This document shows, in pieces, positions 32,905 to 44,411 of a DNA stretch of 64,000 bases (its first letter is position 1; every line of letters begins with the position of its first letter). The notes below the pieces were generated by a model. It had not been told where the DNA came from, ran no database searches, and worked only from the letters and a program-made list of their open reading frames with translations. Source of the DNA: Jiulongibacter sediminis. Lineage in GTDB: Bacteria; Bacteroidota; Bacteroidia; Cytophagales; Spirosomataceae. The position numbers and the translations under genes are program-made. The DNA is taken from contig NZ_LGTQ01000016.1 of assembly GCF_001306455.1 (NCBI RefSeq), positions 1 through 64,000 on the forward strand. Direction: 5' to 3'.

Positions 32905-35900
32905 TTGGATTATCAGGCGGCAGGCCAGATAAGCTCAAGTAATTTAAATTATTCACTTTTTAAACGATTTAAAGCCTTGAATTTGACAGAAACCGGAAGG
33001 AAGACTTTTGCCAGTGTTCATCCCGCTTTAGAATATCCAGACTTTCTGGACATTCAGCTTCAATCATTCCAGGAGTTTTTCCAAATCGACACACCCGCTG
33101 AAAGCCGCCGTGCCGAAGGCCTCTACAAGGTGTTCATGGACAATTTCCCGATTGCAGACTCGCGTGAGAACTTTGTTTTAGAATTCGTTGACTACACAGT
33201 TGACCCCCCAAAATACTCAATTGATGAGTGTATAGACAGAGGACTAACCTACTCAGTTCCTCTGAAAGCAAAGCTAAGATTGCTTTGTAATGACGAAGAC
33301 AATGAGGATTTCGAAACCATGGAGCAGGAAGTTTTCCTTGGAAACATTCCTTACATGACTGAAAGAGGTTCGTTCGTCATCAATGGTGCTGAGCGTGTTA
33401 TCGTTTCTCAGCTTCACAGATCACCGGGTGTGTTCTTTTCAATGAGTAAGCACACTAATGGTACCAAGCTTTATTCAGCCCGTGTTATCCCAATGAAAGG
33501 ATCATGGATTGAATTCTCAACCGACGTAAACAATGTGATGTATGCGTACATCGACCGTAAGAAGAAATTCCCGGTAACCACATTGCTTCGTTCTATTGGT
33601 TTTGGTACTGATAAAGACATCCTTAACCTTTTCGAATTATCCGAAGAGATTAAGGCTACCAAGAAAGACCTTAAAAAAGCAGTTGGCCGTAAGCTTGCTG
33701 CCCGTGTTTTGAAAACATGGACTGAGGATTTCGTGGATGAAGATACCGGTGAGGTAGTTTCTATTGACAGAAACGAGGTCATTATGGAGCGTGACTCTAT
33801 CATTACTGATGAGGACATTGACCTGATCCTTGATACCGATTCTAAGTCAGTGATTTTGCACCGTGAAGATGCAAACCTTGCTGATTATAATATCATTTAT
33901 AATACACTTCAGAAAGATAGCTCAAACTCAGAAAAAGAAGCGGTAGAGCAGATTTACCGTCAATTGAGAAATACCGAGGCTCCTGATGAGGCTACAGCCC
34001 GTGAAATTATCCAGGGTCTGTTCTTCTCTGAGAAACGTTATGATTTAGGTGAAGTTGGTCGTTACAGAGTTAACACCAAACTTAAGTTAGACACTGAGCT
34101 TTCTAAGCGTGTATTGACTACTGAAGATATCATTCGTATCGTAAAGTATCTGATCACTTTGATCAATGCCAAGGCGGTTGTCGATGATATTGACCACCTT
34201 TCTAACAGACGTGTACGTACAGTAGGTGAGCAGCTTTCAAGCCAGTTTGGCGTAGGCCTTGCCCGTATGGCTCGTACCATCAAAGAAAGAATGAACGTTA
34301 GAGATAACGAAGACTTTAAGCCGGTTGATCTGATCAACGCCCGTACTTTGTCTTCAGTAATCAACTCGTTCTTTGGTACTAACCAGCTTTCACAGTTCAT
34401 GGATCAAACGAATCCACTGGCTGAGATTACGCATAAAAGAAGAATGTCAGCTCTTGGGCCTGGAGGTCTTTCAAGAGAAAGAGCAGGTTTTGAGGTTCGT
34501 GACGTTCACTATACGCACTACGGTCGTCTTTGTACTATTGAGACTCCTGAAGGTCCAAACATTGGTTTGATCTCTTCTCTTTGTACTTATGCCAAGATTA
34601 ACTCAATGGGCTTCATTGAGACCCCGTATAATAAAATTGTTGATGGTAAACTTTCAGGTGAAGTCGAGTATTTAACTGCTGAATCTGAAGATGGTAAAAA
34701 CATTGCCATGGCTACTCCTGATGTGAAGGAGAATGGTGCCTTTACCACTGACTCATTGAAATGTCGTTTCGAAGGTGACTTCCCTCTGAAAGATCCTAAA
34801 GAAATTGACTATATGGATATCGCTCCAAACCAGATTGTGTCTGTTGCGGCCTCCATTATTCCTTTTCTTGAGCATGATGATGCCAACCGTGCCCTGATGG
34901 GTTCAAACATGCAGCGTCAAGCAGTTCCATTGCTTCGTCCAGAGGCACCTATTGTAGGTACTGGTCTTGAGAGCCGTATTGCACGTGATTCCCGTACAAT
35001 GGTTGTGGCTGAAGGTGAAGGAACAATTGATTATGTTGACGCCAACAAAATCGTTGTTAATTACGACTGGACTGAAGAGGACGTAATGGTTAACTTCAAT
35101 ACCAGCCAGAAGGAATACTCACTTATCAAGTTCCGTAGAACTAACCAGGATACTTGTATTAACCTAAGACCGATTGTTGCCAAAGGCGACAGAGTGAAGA
35201 AAGGTCAGGTACTTGTAGAAGGTTACGCTACTCAAGGCGGTGAACTTGCCCTAGGTAGAAACATGATGGTAGCCTTCATGCCATGGCAGGGTTATAACTT
35301 TGAGGATGCGATCGTAATCTCTGAAAGAGTAGTAAGAGACGATATCTTTACTTCAATTCACATTGAAGAGTTTGACCTTGAGGTTAGAGACACTAAACGT
35401 GGACAGGAAGAGCTAACTGCTGAGATACCAAACGTATCAGAAGACGCGGTTAAAAACCTTGATGAAAACGGTATCGTAAGAACGGGTACATTCATCAAAG
35501 AAGGTGATATCCTTATTGGTAAGATCACTCCAAAAGGTGAGTCTGATCCAACACCTGAAGAGAAACTTCTTCGTGCTATCTTCGGTGATAAAGCCGGTGA
35601 TGTGAAAGATGCTTCTAAGAAAGCTTCTCCGTCATTAAGAGGTATGGTGATTGACACCAAACTATTCTCAAGACCAAGCAAAGAAGAAAGAGCCAAGCAT
35701 AAAGAAGAGGTGAAATTGTTGTTGAAATCTCACAGCAAAAACCTTTCTGAATTGAAAGAAATCATGATCGACAAGATGGTGAACATTCTTTCTGGCAAAA
35801 CTTCTCAGGGTGTGAAGCATAAGTTTGGTGATGAGTTGATCTCTAAAGGAGTGAAATTCAACAAGTCAAACATTACAAACAACCTATTCCCGGAGAAAAA

Positions 35901-36834
35901 CCCATACGTTGACGAAAGTACCTATAGTGTGCCTGAAGAGTCAAACCTTTTGGGTGATATCCTTCTTGAAGGCTGGACTAAGGACGACCATACCAACGCC
36001 ATGCTGATCAGACTTGTGAAAAACTATCTGAGCAAGCGTAGTGAAATAATGGGTGAATTTAAGCGTGAGCGTTTTGTCCTGGAAGTTGGTGATGAACTAC
36101 CTGCAGGTATTGTAAAACTGGCCAAAGTTTACATCGCTAAGAAGCGTAAACTTAAAGTGGGTGATAAGATGGCCGGTCGTCACGGTAACAAAGGTGTGGT
36201 TGCGAAAATCGTTCGTGACGAAGACATGCCATTCCTTGAAGACGGCTCTACTGTAGACATCGTTCTTAACCCGCTTGGTGTACCTTCCCGTATGAACATC
36301 GGTCAGCTATACGAAACTGTATTAGGCTGGGCCGGTAGAAAACTAGGAAGAAAGTATGCTACGCCAATCTTTGATGGTGCTTCTGCTGATGAGGTTTCTG
36401 CTGAATTAACTGAAGCCGGCTTACCAGAATTTGGTCGTACAGAGCTTTACAACGGTTTAACCGGTGAGAAGTTTGACCAGAAAGTTACAGTAGGTATTAT
36501 CTACATGCTGAAACTAGGTCACCTGGTTGATGACAAGATGCACGCCCGTTCTATCGGACCATACTCATTGATTACACAGCAGCCATTGGGTGGTAAAGCT
36601 CAGTTTGGTGGTCAGCGTTTTGGTGAGATGGAGGTTTGGGCACTTGAGGCCTTTGGTGCATCGCATATCCTTCGCGAGATTCTGACTGTGAAGTCTGATG
36701 ACGTGATTGGTCGTGCGAAAGCCTATGAGGCTATTGTGAAAGGAGAAAACCTTCCGAAACCAAGTATCCCAGAATCATTCAATGTACTTGTACATGAATT
36801 GAGAGGCTTGGCTCTTGAAATCACCTTGAAATAA
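32905..36834 (+). CDS. rpoB: RNA polymerase beta subunit
   Basis: Catalytic core subunit, about 1,300 residues. Intact motifs: the rifampicin-region segments [18 protein letters not shown] and [33 protein letters not shown], and the C-terminal [22 protein letters not shown]. The start is uncertain: an in-frame TGA lies at 32881 and no ATG precedes the conserved region, so initiation must be at a non-ATG codon. TTG at 32905 gives the longest frame; TTG at 32977 or 32983 gives an N-terminus closer to other family members ([16 protein letters not shown] soon after the start). It follows rplL and an attenuator; rpoC begins 33 bases later. Confidence 0.97.
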   Translation: MDYQAAGQISSSNLNYSLFKRFKALNLTETGRKTFASVHPALEYPDFLDIQLQSFQEFFQIDTPAESRRAEGLYKVFMDNFPIADSRENFVLEFVDYTVDPPKYSIDECIDRGLTYSVPLKAKLRLLCNDEDNEDFETMEQEVFLGNIPYMTERGSFVINGAERVIVSQLHRSPGVFFSMSKHTNGTKLYSARVIPMKGSWIEFSTDVNNVMYAYIDRKKKFPVTTLLRSIGFGTDKDILNLFELSEEIKATKKDLKKAVGRKLAARVLKTWTEDFVDEDTGEVVSIDRNEVIMERDSIITDEDIDLILDTDSKSVILHREDANLADYNIIYNTLQKDSSNSEKEAVEQIYRQLRNTEAPDEATAREIIQGLFFSEKRYDLGEVGRYRVNTKLKLDTELSKRVLTTEDIIRIVKYLITLINAKAVVDDIDHLSNRRVRTVGEQLSSQFGVGLARMARTIKERMNVRDNEDFKPVDLINARTLSSVINSFFGTNQLSQFMDQTNPLAEITHKRRMSALGPGGLSRERAGFEVRDVHYTHYGRLCTIETPEGPNIGLISSLCTYAKINSMGFIETPYNKIVDGKLSGEVEYLTAESEDGKNIAMATPDVKENGAFTTDSLKCRFEGDFPLKDPKEIDYMDIAPNQIVSVAASIIPFLEHDDANRALMGSNMQRQAVPLLRPEAPIVGTGLESRIARDSRTMVVAEGEGTIDYVDANKIVVNYDWTEEDVMVNFNTSQKEYSLIKFRRTNQDTCINLRPIVAKGDRVKKGQVLVEGYATQGGELALGRNMMVAFMPWQGYNFEDAIVISERVVRDDIFTSIHIEEFDLEVRDTKRGQEELTAEIPNVSEDAVKNLDENGIVRTGTFIKEGDILIGKITPKGESDPTPEEKLLRAIFGDKAGDVKDASKKASPSLRGMVIDTKLFSRPSKEERAKHKEEVKLLLKSHSKNLSELKEIMIDKMVNILSGKTSQGVKHKFGDELISKGVKFNKSNITNNLFPEKNPYVDESTYSVPEESNLLGDILLEGWTKDDHTNAMLIRLVKNYLSKRSEIMGEFKRERFVLEVGDELPAGIVKLAKVYIAKKRKLKVGDKMAGRHGNKGVVAKIVRDEDMPFLEDGSTVDIVLNPLGVPSRMNIGQLYETVLGWAGRKLGRKYATPIFDGASADEVSAELTEAGLPEFGRTELYNGLTGEKFDQKVTVGIIYMLKLGHLVDDKMHARSIGPYSLITQQPLGGKAQFGGQRFGEMEVWALEAFGASHILREILTVKSDDVIGRAKAYEAIVKGENLPKPSIPESFNVLVHELRGLALEITLK

Positions 36835-36867
36835 TTTTTGAATCATTTTCATTAAAACATATAGAAA

Positions 36868-39800
36868 ATGTCTTTAAAGAAAAACAAAAAACTCAACAGC
36901 GACTTTAACAGCATAACCATAAGTCTTGCTTCGCCGGAATCAATTCTGGAGAGCTCTTATGGTGAGGTTACGCAGCCGGAAACTATTAACTACAGAACGT
37001 ACAAGCCTGAAATGGGCGGTCTTTTCTGTGAGCGTACTTTCGGCCCGACCAAAGACTGGGAATGTCACTGTGGAAAATATAAGCGTATTCGCTATAAAGG
37101 TATCATCTGCGACCGTTGTGGTGTGGAAGTTACCGAAAAGAAAGTTCGTAGAGAGCGTATGGGACACATCGAATTGGTGGTTCCTGTAGCTCATATCTGG
37201 TATTTCAAAAGCCTTCCGAACAAGATTGGTTACCTATTAGGCCTTTCTTCTAAGAAGCTTGATCAAATTATTTATTACGAGCGTTATGTGGTTATTCAAC
37301 CAGGTATCAAAGAGGAAGATGGTCTTGCATACATGGACTACCTTACCGAAGAAGAATATCTTGATACCGTAGATAAGCTTCCAAGAGAAAACCAAATGCT
37401 CCCTGACGATGATCCTCAAAAGTTCATCGCAAAAATGGGTGCTGAAGCTCTTGAAATGCTATTGGCGAGATTAAACCTGGATGAGCTTTCATACCAGCTT
37501 CGTCATCAGGCAGCTACTGATACTTCTCAGCAAAGAAAAGCTGAGGCTTTGAAACGTTTGAGAATTGTAGAGGCTTTCCGTGATGCGAATACCCGTATTG
37601 AAAACCGCCCTGAGTGGATGGTGATCAAAATGGTACCGGTTATTCCACCAGAGCTTCGTCCACTTGTTCCTTTGGATGGTGGTCGTTTTGCAACTTCTGA
37701 CTTGAATGACCTTTACAGACGTGTAATCATCAGAAACAACCGTCTGAAAAGACTTCTTGAGATCAAAGCTCCCGAAGTAATTCTAAGAAACGAGAAGCGT
37801 ATGCTTCAGGAAGCAGTTGATTCACTTTTTGATAACTCAAGAAAAGTTAACGCCGTAAGATCTGATGGAAACCGTGCATTGAAATCACTTTCAGATATGC
37901 TGAAAGGTAAGCAGGGTCGTTTCCGTCAAAACCTATTGGGTAAGCGTGTTGACTACTCTGGTCGTTCGGTTATCGTAGTAGGTCCAGAGCTTAAACTTCA
38001 CGAGTGTGGTCTTCCTAAAGGAATGGCTGCTGAACTTTTCAAACCTTTCATTATCCGTAAGTTGATTGAGAGAGGTATTGTGAAAACTGTGAAGTCTGCG
38101 AAGAAAATCGTTGACCGTAAAGACGCGGTGGTATGGGATATCCTTGAAAATGTATTGAAAGGACACCCTGTATTGCTAAACCGTGCTCCTACTCTTCACC
38201 GTTTGGGTATCCAGGCTTTCCAACCAAAATTGGTTGAAGGTAAGGCAATTCAACTTCACCCGTTAGTATGTACAGCGTTTAACGCTGACTTTGACGGTGA
38301 CCAGATGGCCGTTCACGTACCATTAGGTCATGAAGCCGTAATGGAAGCTTCTATTTTGATGCTTTCTTCTCATAACATTCTTAACCCTGCGAACGGTGCT
38401 CCTATTACCGTACCTTCTCAGGACATGGTTCTTGGCCTTTACTATGTAACAAAAGGTAAGAAGTCTACAGAAAATGAGAAAATTGCCGGTGAAGGAATGA
38501 CCTTCTACTCTCCGGAAGAGGTAATCATCGCCCTTAACGAAGGTGTAGTTTCAAAACATGCCTACATTAAGTGTAAGGTTAAAGTCAAAAATGAAGCTGG
38601 TGAGCTTGAAGATAAAGTTATTGAAACCGTAGCGGGTAGAATTCTATTCAACCAATACGTTCCGGAAGAAGTAGGTTATATCAATGAGCTATTGACCAAG
38701 AAAAAACTGCAGACCATTATTGGTCAGGTGATCAAAGAGGTGAGCTTTGCCCGTACGGCAGCTTTCCTTGATGAGATCAAAACTCTTGGTTTCCAATCAG
38801 CCTACACCGGTGGTCTTTCTATTGGTTTGGGTGACATCATGATTCCTGAAGAAAAACAGAGTCTGATTGAGAATGCCCGTGGCGAGGTAGAAGAAGTACA
38901 AAGCAATTACATGTTTGGTATTATCACCGAGCGTGAGCGTTATAACCAGATCATCGATATCTGGACCCGTGTAAACACCAGATTGAGAGAAACGCTTCTT
39001 GACCAGTTGGAAAATACCGATCAGGGCTTTAACTCAGTATATATGATGATGCACTCCGGAGCCCGTGGTTCTAAGGAGCAAATTCGTCAGCTTGGTGGAA
39101 TGAGAGGTCTGATGGCTAAACCACAGAAAAACATCGCAGGTTCAGTAGGAGAAATCATTGAGAACCCAATTCTTTCTAACTTCAAAGAAGGTCTTGATGT
39201 TCTTGAGTACTTTATCTCTACACACGGTGCACGTAAAGGTCTTGCAGATACCGCCCTTAAAACAGCGGATGCGGGTTACCTTACCCGTCGTCTTCATGAC
39301 GTGGCACAAGATGTTGTGGTTAACGAGGTAGACTGTGAAACTCTAAGAGGTATTACTGTTTCTGCGTTGAAAGAGAATGAAGATATCATTGAGCCATTAT
39401 CTGAGAGAATTCTTGGTAGAACTGCCGTAAGTGATGTGGTTGACCACGTGACGAAGGAAGTTCTTGCTAAGGCTGGTGAAGAAATCACTGAAGAAATCGC
39501 TGAAATCATTGAGAACTCTTCGGTTGATTCAGTTGAAATTCGTTCAGCTTTGACTTGTGAAACTAAAAAAGGTGTATGTGCGAAATGTTATGGTAGAAAC
39601 CTTTCTACCAATAGAATGACCGAAGTTGGTGAGGCAGTAGGTGTAATTGCTTCTCAGTCAATCGGTGAGCCGGGTACACAGCTGACACTTCGTACGTTCC
39701 ACACGGGTGGGACTGCGATGAACGTTTCAGTTGATGCCAACATCAAAGCCAAATTTGGCGGTATCGCAAGCTTTGATCAGGTTAGAACAATTGATACAAC

Positions 39801-41175
39801 CGATAAGGAAGGTAACCCTGTCACTACAGTTCTAGGTCGTAGAGGTGAAGTTAGAATCGTAGATCCTGAAACTAATCAGATCTTGATCACAAACATTATC
39901 CCTTACGGTGCACACCTTCATATCAAAGATGGTCAGAAGCTTGAAAAAGGCGATATGATTTGCCAGTGGGATCAGTTCAACGCCGTAATCATCTCTGAAA
40001 TGGATGGTTCTATCGAGTACGATGCCATTGAAGAGGGTATTACTTTCCGTGAAGAGTCTGATGAGCAAACCGGTTTCAAAGACAAGGTAATTACTGATAC
40101 GAAAGATAAAACCAAGAACCCTGCTGTGGTGATCAAAGGCAAGAAAGATGACGAAAAGTCATATAACTTACCTGTAGGTGCCCGTCTGATGGTAGAAAAT
40201 GGCCAGAAAGTTAAAGCTGGTCACGTTCTTGCGAAAATCCCTCGTGCAGTGAATATGAACGCCGATATTACCGGTGGTCTTCCGCGTGTAACTGAGCTTT
40301 TCGAAGCCCGTAACCCATCTAACCCTGCTGTTGTTTCTGAGATCGACGGTGTGGTTTCATACGGTGGTATTAAGCGTGGTAACCGTGAGGTATTCGTTGA
40401 AGCGAAAGATGGTACTAAGATGAAATACATGGTTTCGCTTTCTAAGCTAATCCTTGTTCAGGAAGGTGACTACACCAAAGCAGGTGAGCCGCTTTCTGAT
40501 GGTGCAATCACTCCGGCAGATATCCTTAGAATTAAAGGACCAACCGCAGTTCAGGAGTATTTGGTAGATGAAACTCAAGCTGTATACCGTCAGCAGGGTG
40601 TGAAACTTTCTGATAAACACATTGAGGTAATTGTACGTCAAATGATGCAGAAAGTAGATATCATTGATGCCGGTGATACCAACTTCCTTGAAATGCAAGC
40701 TGTTGATAAGTGGAAGTTCCGCGAAGAGAATGACAGAATCATGGATATGAAAGTGGTAGTTGACGCTGGTGATTCTCAGCTTTACAAGCCGGGTCAGATG
40801 TTGACAAACCGTGAGTTCAGAGATGAGAATGGTAGATTGAAGAGAGAAGATTTGAAGCAAATGGAAATTCGTGATGCGAAACCGGCAGTTTCTCAAATAA
40901 TCCTTCAGGGTATTACTACCGCCTCACTGGGAACTGAATCAGTTTTCTCAGCGGCATCGTTCCAGGAAACAACTAAAGTTCTTTCACATGCTTCTGTTCA
41001 GGGTAAAGAAGATACTCTGGAAGGCTTGAAAGAGAACGTAATCGTTGGTCACCTGATTCCAGCTGGTACTGGTCGAAGAAATTATCAAAACCTGATGGTC
41101 GCTTCCAAGAAAGAAGTTGAGGCCGCTCAGGAACGGATACTCATCGAGAACCGGAAACGTGAATACGTAGACTAA
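36868..41175 (+). CDS. rpoC: RNA polymerase beta-prime subunit
   Basis: 1,435 residues. The zinc-ribbon [20 protein letters not shown] (about 68-87), rudder and clamp regions, the catalytic [14 protein letters not shown] (about 472-485), the trigger loop and bridge helix, and a second zinc site [17 protein letters not shown] (about 897-913) are intact. Length is normal for Bacteroidota. The gene is closed by a strong terminator. Confidence 0.98.
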   Translation: MSLKKNKKLNSDFNSITISLASPESILESSYGEVTQPETINYRTYKPEMGGLFCERTFGPTKDWECHCGKYKRIRYKGIICDRCGVEVTEKKVRRERMGHIELVVPVAHIWYFKSLPNKIGYLLGLSSKKLDQIIYYERYVVIQPGIKEEDGLAYMDYLTEEEYLDTVDKLPRENQMLPDDDPQKFIAKMGAEALEMLLARLNLDELSYQLRHQAATDTSQQRKAEALKRLRIVEAFRDANTRIENRPEWMVIKMVPVIPPELRPLVPLDGGRFATSDLNDLYRRVIIRNNRLKRLLEIKAPEVILRNEKRMLQEAVDSLFDNSRKVNAVRSDGNRALKSLSDMLKGKQGRFRQNLLGKRVDYSGRSVIVVGPELKLHECGLPKGMAAELFKPFIIRKLIERGIVKTVKSAKKIVDRKDAVVWDILENVLKGHPVLLNRAPTLHRLGIQAFQPKLVEGKAIQLHPLVCTAFNADFDGDQMAVHVPLGHEAVMEASILMLSSHNILNPANGAPITVPSQDMVLGLYYVTKGKKSTENEKIAGEGMTFYSPEEVIIALNEGVVSKHAYIKCKVKVKNEAGELEDKVIETVAGRILFNQYVPEEVGYINELLTKKKLQTIIGQVIKEVSFARTAAFLDEIKTLGFQSAYTGGLSIGLGDIMIPEEKQSLIENARGEVEEVQSNYMFGIITERERYNQIIDIWTRVNTRLRETLLDQLENTDQGFNSVYMMMHSGARGSKEQIRQLGGMRGLMAKPQKNIAGSVGEIIENPILSNFKEGLDVLEYFISTHGARKGLADTALKTADAGYLTRRLHDVAQDVVVNEVDCETLRGITVSALKENEDIIEPLSERILGRTAVSDVVDHVTKEVLAKAGEEITEEIAEIIENSSVDSVEIRSALTCETKKGVCAKCYGRNLSTNRMTEVGEAVGVIASQSIGEPGTQLTLRTFHTGGTAMNVSVDANIKAKFGGIASFDQVRTIDTTDKEGNPVTTVLGRRGEVRIVDPETNQILITNIIPYGAHLHIKDGQKLEKGDMICQWDQFNAVIISEMDGSIEYDAIEEGITFREESDEQTGFKDKVITDTKDKTKNPAVVIKGKKDDEKSYNLPVGARLMVENGQKVKAGHVLAKIPRAVNMNADITGGLPRVTELFEARNPSNPAVVSEIDGVVSYGGIKRGNREVFVEAKDGTKMKYMVSLSKLILVQEGDYTKAGEPLSDGAITPADILRIKGPTAVQEYLVDETQAVYRQQGVKLSDKHIEVIVRQMMQKVDIIDAGDTNFLEMQAVDKWKFREENDRIMDMKVVVDAGDSQLYKPGQMLTNREFRDENGRLKREDLKQMEIRDAKPAVSQIILQGITTASLGTESVFSAASFQETTKVLSHASVQGKEDTLEGLKENVIVGHLIPAGTGRRNYQNLMVASKKEVEAAQERILIENRKREYVD

Positions 41176-41181
41176 TTAATC

Positions 41182-41214
41182 GCCCCTGCTTCTGAGAAGC
41201 AGGGGCTTTTTTTT
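41182..41214 (+). terminator. terminator after rpoC
   Basis: GCCCCTGCTT - CTGAG - AAGCAGGGGC followed by eight T; the strongest terminator in the window. Confidence 0.96.
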
Positions 41215-41255
41215 ATAATTCGTCGACTTCTTTTCCGAATTCCATTTGTTTTAAA

Positions 41256-41263
41256 TACATTTG
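41256..41263 (+). promoter_or_regulatory. candidate promoter between rpoC and glmM
   Basis: TACATTTG matches the -7 box exactly. No TTTG lies at the -33 position, so strength is uncertain. It would drive the candidate small RNA that ends at 41384. Confidence 0.4.
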
Positions 41264-41267
41264 GTAA

Positions 41268-41384
41268 AGTGTTCTTTTGACACTTATTATTAATAATGGA
41301 TTAATCGTTCACCAGGTGAACTAATCATAGGTTAAAGTATTTTCGTCTTGGAAAGGCATTTGGGTATCCCGAATGTCTTTTTTT
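41268..41384 (+). ncRNA. candidate small RNA between rpoC and glmM
   Basis: A roughly 115-nt interval from a TACATTTG box to a full intrinsic terminator, with no open reading frame of note. It contains the perfect palindrome GTTCACC - A - GGTGAAC (41307-41321), extended by ATTA / TAAT flanks. The terminator is GGCATTTGGG - TAT - CCCGAATGTC with seven T (41355-41384). Since the rpoC terminator is already at 41214, a second terminator here implies a separate transcript. No known RNA family recognised. Confidence 0.4.
41355..41384 (+). terminator. second terminator, upstream of glmM
   Basis: 10-bp stem GGCATTTGGG / CCCGAATGTC with two G-U pairs, loop TAT, seven T. It isolates glmM from rpoC and any small transcript between them. 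Confidence 0.85.
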
Positions 41385-41443
41385 GTGAATAAATAGTAAT
41401 GATCAATTGTACCATTATTCTTCTGAAAGAAGGTAAAAGAAGT

Positions 41444-41451
41444 TATTTTTG
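41444..41451 (+). promoter_or_regulatory. promoter of glmM
   Basis: TATTTTTG then CC, an exact -7 box 24 bases before the GTG start at 41476. A TTG that could be read as an upstream start (41449) is part of this box, which decides in favour of the GTG. Confidence 0.75.
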
Positions 41452-41475
41452 CCTTTCAAACTTAATCCCAATCCA

Positions 41476-42876
41476 GTGACATTAATTAAGTCTATTTCCG
41501 GTATTCGCGGCACCATCGGTGGTAAACCATCTGAAACTTTGAGCCCGATTGATGTTGTGAAATACACTGCAGCTTTCGGCAGCTTCCTCAGAAAATCTAA
41601 CCCTCAAAAAAATACTATAGTAATTGGTAGAGATGCCCGTATCTCCGGAGAAATGATTTCGGGATTAGTAACCAACACCTTAATTGCACAAGGGTTTGAA
41701 GTAATTGACCTCGGATTATCGACTACACCTACTGTTGAGGTGGCGGTGCCAAAGGAAAATGCAGCTGGTGGGATTATTCTCACAGCAAGTCACAACCCAA
41801 TCCAATGGAATGCTCTTAAACTTTTAAATGAAGTAGGAGAGTTTATTTCAGCAGAGGATGCAAAACTATTACTCTCCATCGCTGATCAGGAAGACTTCCA
41901 ATTTGAAGATGTTAAAAAGCTGGGCTCGTACCGGAAGGATGACACCCATCTACAAAAGCATATTGAGGATATCAAAAACCTTGCTTTGGTAGATGTAGAT
42001 GCCATCAAAAAAGCTGATTTCTCTATCGTTGTTGATGGTATCAATTCCTCCGGTGCTTTTGCAATTCCAGAATTGCTAAGAGCATTGGGAGTTACTTCAA
42101 TAAAAGTACTTAATGAAGAGCCAAATGGTCATTTTGCTCATAACCCTGAACCATTGGCAAAACATCTGACTCACATTTCAAACGAAATGGAGAAAGGTGA
42201 TTTTGATTTAGGTATAGTTGTTGACCCAGATGTGGACAGACTGGCCTTTGTCAATGAAAACGGTGAGCTTTTCGGAGAGGAATACACTTTGGTGGCTGTG
42301 GCAGACTACATTCTTTCTAAAACTCCCAAAGGAGCCAAAACGGTTTCTAACCTCTCCTCCACCCTGGCATTAAAAGACATTACTGAGAAACATGGCGGCG
42401 AATACTTTGCTTCAGCCGTTGGCGAAGTAAATGTGGTGAATAAAATGAAGGAAGTAGGTGCTGTGATTGGCGGTGAAGGTAACGGAGGTATTATTTACCC
42501 AGAACTTCACTACGGAAGGGATGCACTTGTAGGAGTGGCCCTGTTTTTGTCTCATTTAGCTCATTTCAATAAGCCTGTGGGCTTTTTAAGAAAAACATAC
42601 CCCAACTATTTTATTGCCAAGAAAAAGATTGATCTGGACCCATCTATGGACGTTGACCATATCCTTGAACAGATCACCGTTAAATACAAGAAATACCCCA
42701 TTGACCTTCAGGATGGGATTAAAATTCTGTTTGAAAAAGAATGGGTGCAATTGAGAAAATCAAACACAGAACCGATCGTAAGAATATACGCAGAGTCTGA
42801 GTTTGAAACCACGGCAGATAACCTTGCAGATAAAATTATCAGTGATATCAAGGAGATCGTTAATAAAACCGCTTAA
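41476..42876 (+). CDS. glmM: phosphoglucosamine mutase (phosphohexomutase family)
   Basis: Interconverts glucosamine 6- and 1-phosphate for UDP-GlcNAc, hence peptidoglycan and LPS. About 466 residues from GTG at 41476, giving the usual N-terminus VTLIKSISGIRGTIGG. The active-site phosphoserine is in TASHNPIQWN, magnesium ligands are in DPDVDRLAF, the sugar-specificity loop is GEGNGGIIYPELHYGRDA, and the phosphate-binding loop is KSNTEPIVRIYAES. Substrate (GlcN-1-P versus mannose or glucose phosphates) is inferred from lineage resemblance. Its terminator lies inside the convergent neighbour gene. Confidence 0.88.
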   Translation: MTLIKSISGIRGTIGGKPSETLSPIDVVKYTAAFGSFLRKSNPQKNTIVIGRDARISGEMISGLVTNTLIAQGFEVIDLGLSTTPTVEVAVPKENAAGGIILTASHNPIQWNALKLLNEVGEFISAEDAKLLLSIADQEDFQFEDVKKLGSYRKDDTHLQKHIEDIKNLALVDVDAIKKADFSIVVDGINSSGAFAIPELLRALGVTSIKVLNEEPNGHFAHNPEPLAKHLTHISNEMEKGDFDLGIVVDPDVDRLAFVNENGELFGEEYTLVAVADYILSKTPKGAKTVSNLSSTLALKDITEKHGGEYFASAVGEVNVVNKMKEVGAVIGGEGNGGIIYPELHYGRDALVGVALFLSHLAHFNKPVGFLRKTYPNYFIAKKKIDLDPSMDVDHILEQITVKYKKYPIDLQDGIKILFEKEWVQLRKSNTEPIVRIYAESEFETTADNLADKIISDIKEIVNKTA

Positions 42877-42886
42877 AATTCCGATC

Positions 42887-43177
42887 CTATTTACTGTAGA
42901 TTTGATTCAAACGATTTGAAAGAGAGAGCTTCTTTGCAAGCTCTTTTTTGCTTGCTCTGAACCAGAAGAAGAATAATCCACCAACGAGCAGGTATGGAGT
43001 CAACAGAAGATATAATATCCCAAAATTAAGGCCGGTACCTATAACACCTCTACCCTCACTCAGATTACTACCCACAGTAGCTCTGCACATTGCACATTGA
43101 GCCATAGAATCACCCAAAGCCAAAAGCACAACCAAGGCCGTCAAAAAAAGTACTTTTTTAAATATTGACTTATGCAT
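42887..43177 (-). CDS. small CxxC membrane protein, last gene of the cox locus
   Basis: 96 residues. Sec signal or first helix (about 8-26, ending SMAQ), then QCAMCRATVGSN with a CxxC pair just outside the membrane, one further helix (about 52-72), and a basic tail KKELAKKLSLSNRLNQ. The family is not one I can name. The CxxC pair, exported position and place at the end of a cytochrome oxidase operon suggest copper or thiol handling during oxidase assembly. It overlaps the upstream DUF420 gene by eight bases. A plus-strand terminator for glmM lies within its last codons. Confidence 0.7.
   Translation of the reverse strand: MHKSIFKKVLFLTALVVLLALGDSMAQCAMCRATVGSNLSEGRGVIGTGLNFGILYLLLTPYLLVGGLFFFWFRASKKELAKKLSLSNRLNQIYSK
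42923..42949 (+). terminator. terminator of glmM, inside the opposing gene
   Basis: Plus strand: AGAGCTT - CTTTGC - AAGCTCT then six T. It lies 47 bases past the glmM stop and within the final codons of the convergent CxxC protein gene, where it encodes part of the Lys/Leu-rich tail. Confidence 0.7.
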
Positions 43178-43694
43178 AGTACGGAGATATCATTAAATAA
43201 GCGATCACACCTGTTATAGAAACGTATAACCAGATTGGATATGCAAATTTAACTAATTTTTTATGCCTCTGATAATCAGCTTTCAAAGCAAAATAAAATG
43301 CTCTAAGAACTAAAGGAAGTACCACCAGAGATAGAAGTATATGGGAAATCAGAATGAAGTAATACACGTACTTCACAGCACCCTCTCCACCAAAACTCGT
43401 AGAAGGATTAGTTAAATGATACAAAACGTAAGAAATTAAAAACACCCCTCCTAAAATAAAGGCTGTTGTCATTACCCAGCGGTGAGCTTCTCTTTTCTGA
43501 TTCCTGATAAAATAGAATCCTACAATCAAAAGCAGAGCCGTCAGCGAGTTAATTACTGCATTTAAATGAGGTAGTATTTTAGTCCATTCCCCCAGGTCAG
43601 GTTTAGTTCTTATTCCCAGGAGAACCGCAACAGCCACAGGAATTACCACCGAAATGATATTGATGGTTCTCATTGAAGAGTCTTTCTCTTTCAT
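43170..43694 (-). CDS. DUF420 membrane protein
   Basis: 174 residues with five predicted membrane helices. Matches DUF420 (LPHLNAVINSLTALLLIVGF, a His-containing HRWVMTTAFILGGVF, ISHILLSLVVLPLVLRAF), a family found beside cytochrome oxidase and Sco genes and related to the CtaG/CtaM-like assembly set. Conserved histidines facing one side may bind heme or copper. It follows sco by 26 bases. Confidence 0.85.
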   Translation of the reverse strand: MKEKDSSMRTINIISVVIPVAVAVLLGIRTKPDLGEWTKILPHLNAVINSLTALLLIVGFYFIRNQKREAHRWVMTTAFILGGVFLISYVLYHLTNPSTSFGGEGAVKYVYYFILISHILLSLVVLPLVLRAFYFALKADYQRHKKLVKFAYPIWLYVSITGVIAYLMISPYYA

Positions 43695-43720
43695 TGAATA
43701 TGTAATTGTTGATGATGTAT

Positions 43721-44410
43721 TTACTGCTTTTCGTAACTGTCAAGCAAAACTTTAATTTCCACGTTTAATCGTTCCATATCAGGCTTACTAGTGGAGTCAT
43801 AAATACCTCTGATGTAATTATCCTTATCCAAAAGGAGAGCCTTTTCTGAATGGATGAAAGCATCATCAATATTGGTTATTTCAGGATCATACACCGAGGC
43901 ATCAGAAACAGGAAGTTTAAAACCTTTAATGGCCAGACCGTATATGTAATCCTTTTTACCGGTTAAAAAGTTCCAGTTAGATTCTAACGCGTCAAAAGTG
44001 GCCGCATAGTCTTTCAAAACCATTACAGAATCATGTTCCGGATCAATGGAAATAGAAATAAAACTCACCTGACCCGTATGATCAAACTGATTCTGTACGC
44101 GGGCTATATTGCTATTCATTACTGGACAAATAGTACCACAACGAGTGAAAAAGAAATTTGCAATCTTAATATCACTCAAGTCTTTCAATGCTATTTCCTG
44201 ATTATTTTGATTTATCAAAGTAAAATCGGGAACCTTATGATATACAGTATCACCTGAAACTACCTGAGGCCTACCTGATTCATTTAATTCAGGAAAGTAA
44301 TAAGGCAAATCAAACCTGTTTTCACCGAAAACATTGAGGAATATAAATACAAAAGCCGGAAGTACTAATACTGCGATTAGTATCCCGGCCTTTAAAAGTC
44401 TTTTCGACAT
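43721..44410 (-). CDS. Sco1/SenC family copper chaperone
   Basis: 229 residues. One N-terminal membrane anchor (about 7-27), then a thioredoxin-like domain with the copper ligands in FTRCGTICPVMNS (CxxxC) and the conserved His in DAFIHSEKALLLD. Delivers copper to the CuA centre of subunit II. It starts one base after the subunit IV gene ends, in the middle of the oxidase operon. Confidence 0.93.
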   Translation of the reverse strand: MSKRLLKAGILIAVLVLPAFVFIFLNVFGENRFDLPYYFPELNESGRPQVVSGDTVYHKVPDFTLINQNNQEIALKDLSDIKIANFFFTRCGTICPVMNSNIARVQNQFDHTGQVSFISISIDPEHDSVMVLKDYAATFDALESNWNFLTGKKDYIYGLAIKGFKLPVSDASVYDPEITNIDDAFIHSEKALLLDKDNYIRGIYDSTSKPDMERLNVEIKVLLDSYEKQ

Positions 44411-44411
44411 A

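Noticed and set aside
41449-41475. TTG at 41449 as the glmM start
   Set aside because: It lies in the -7 promoter box TATTTTTG; the GTG at 41476 gives the family-typical N-terminus.
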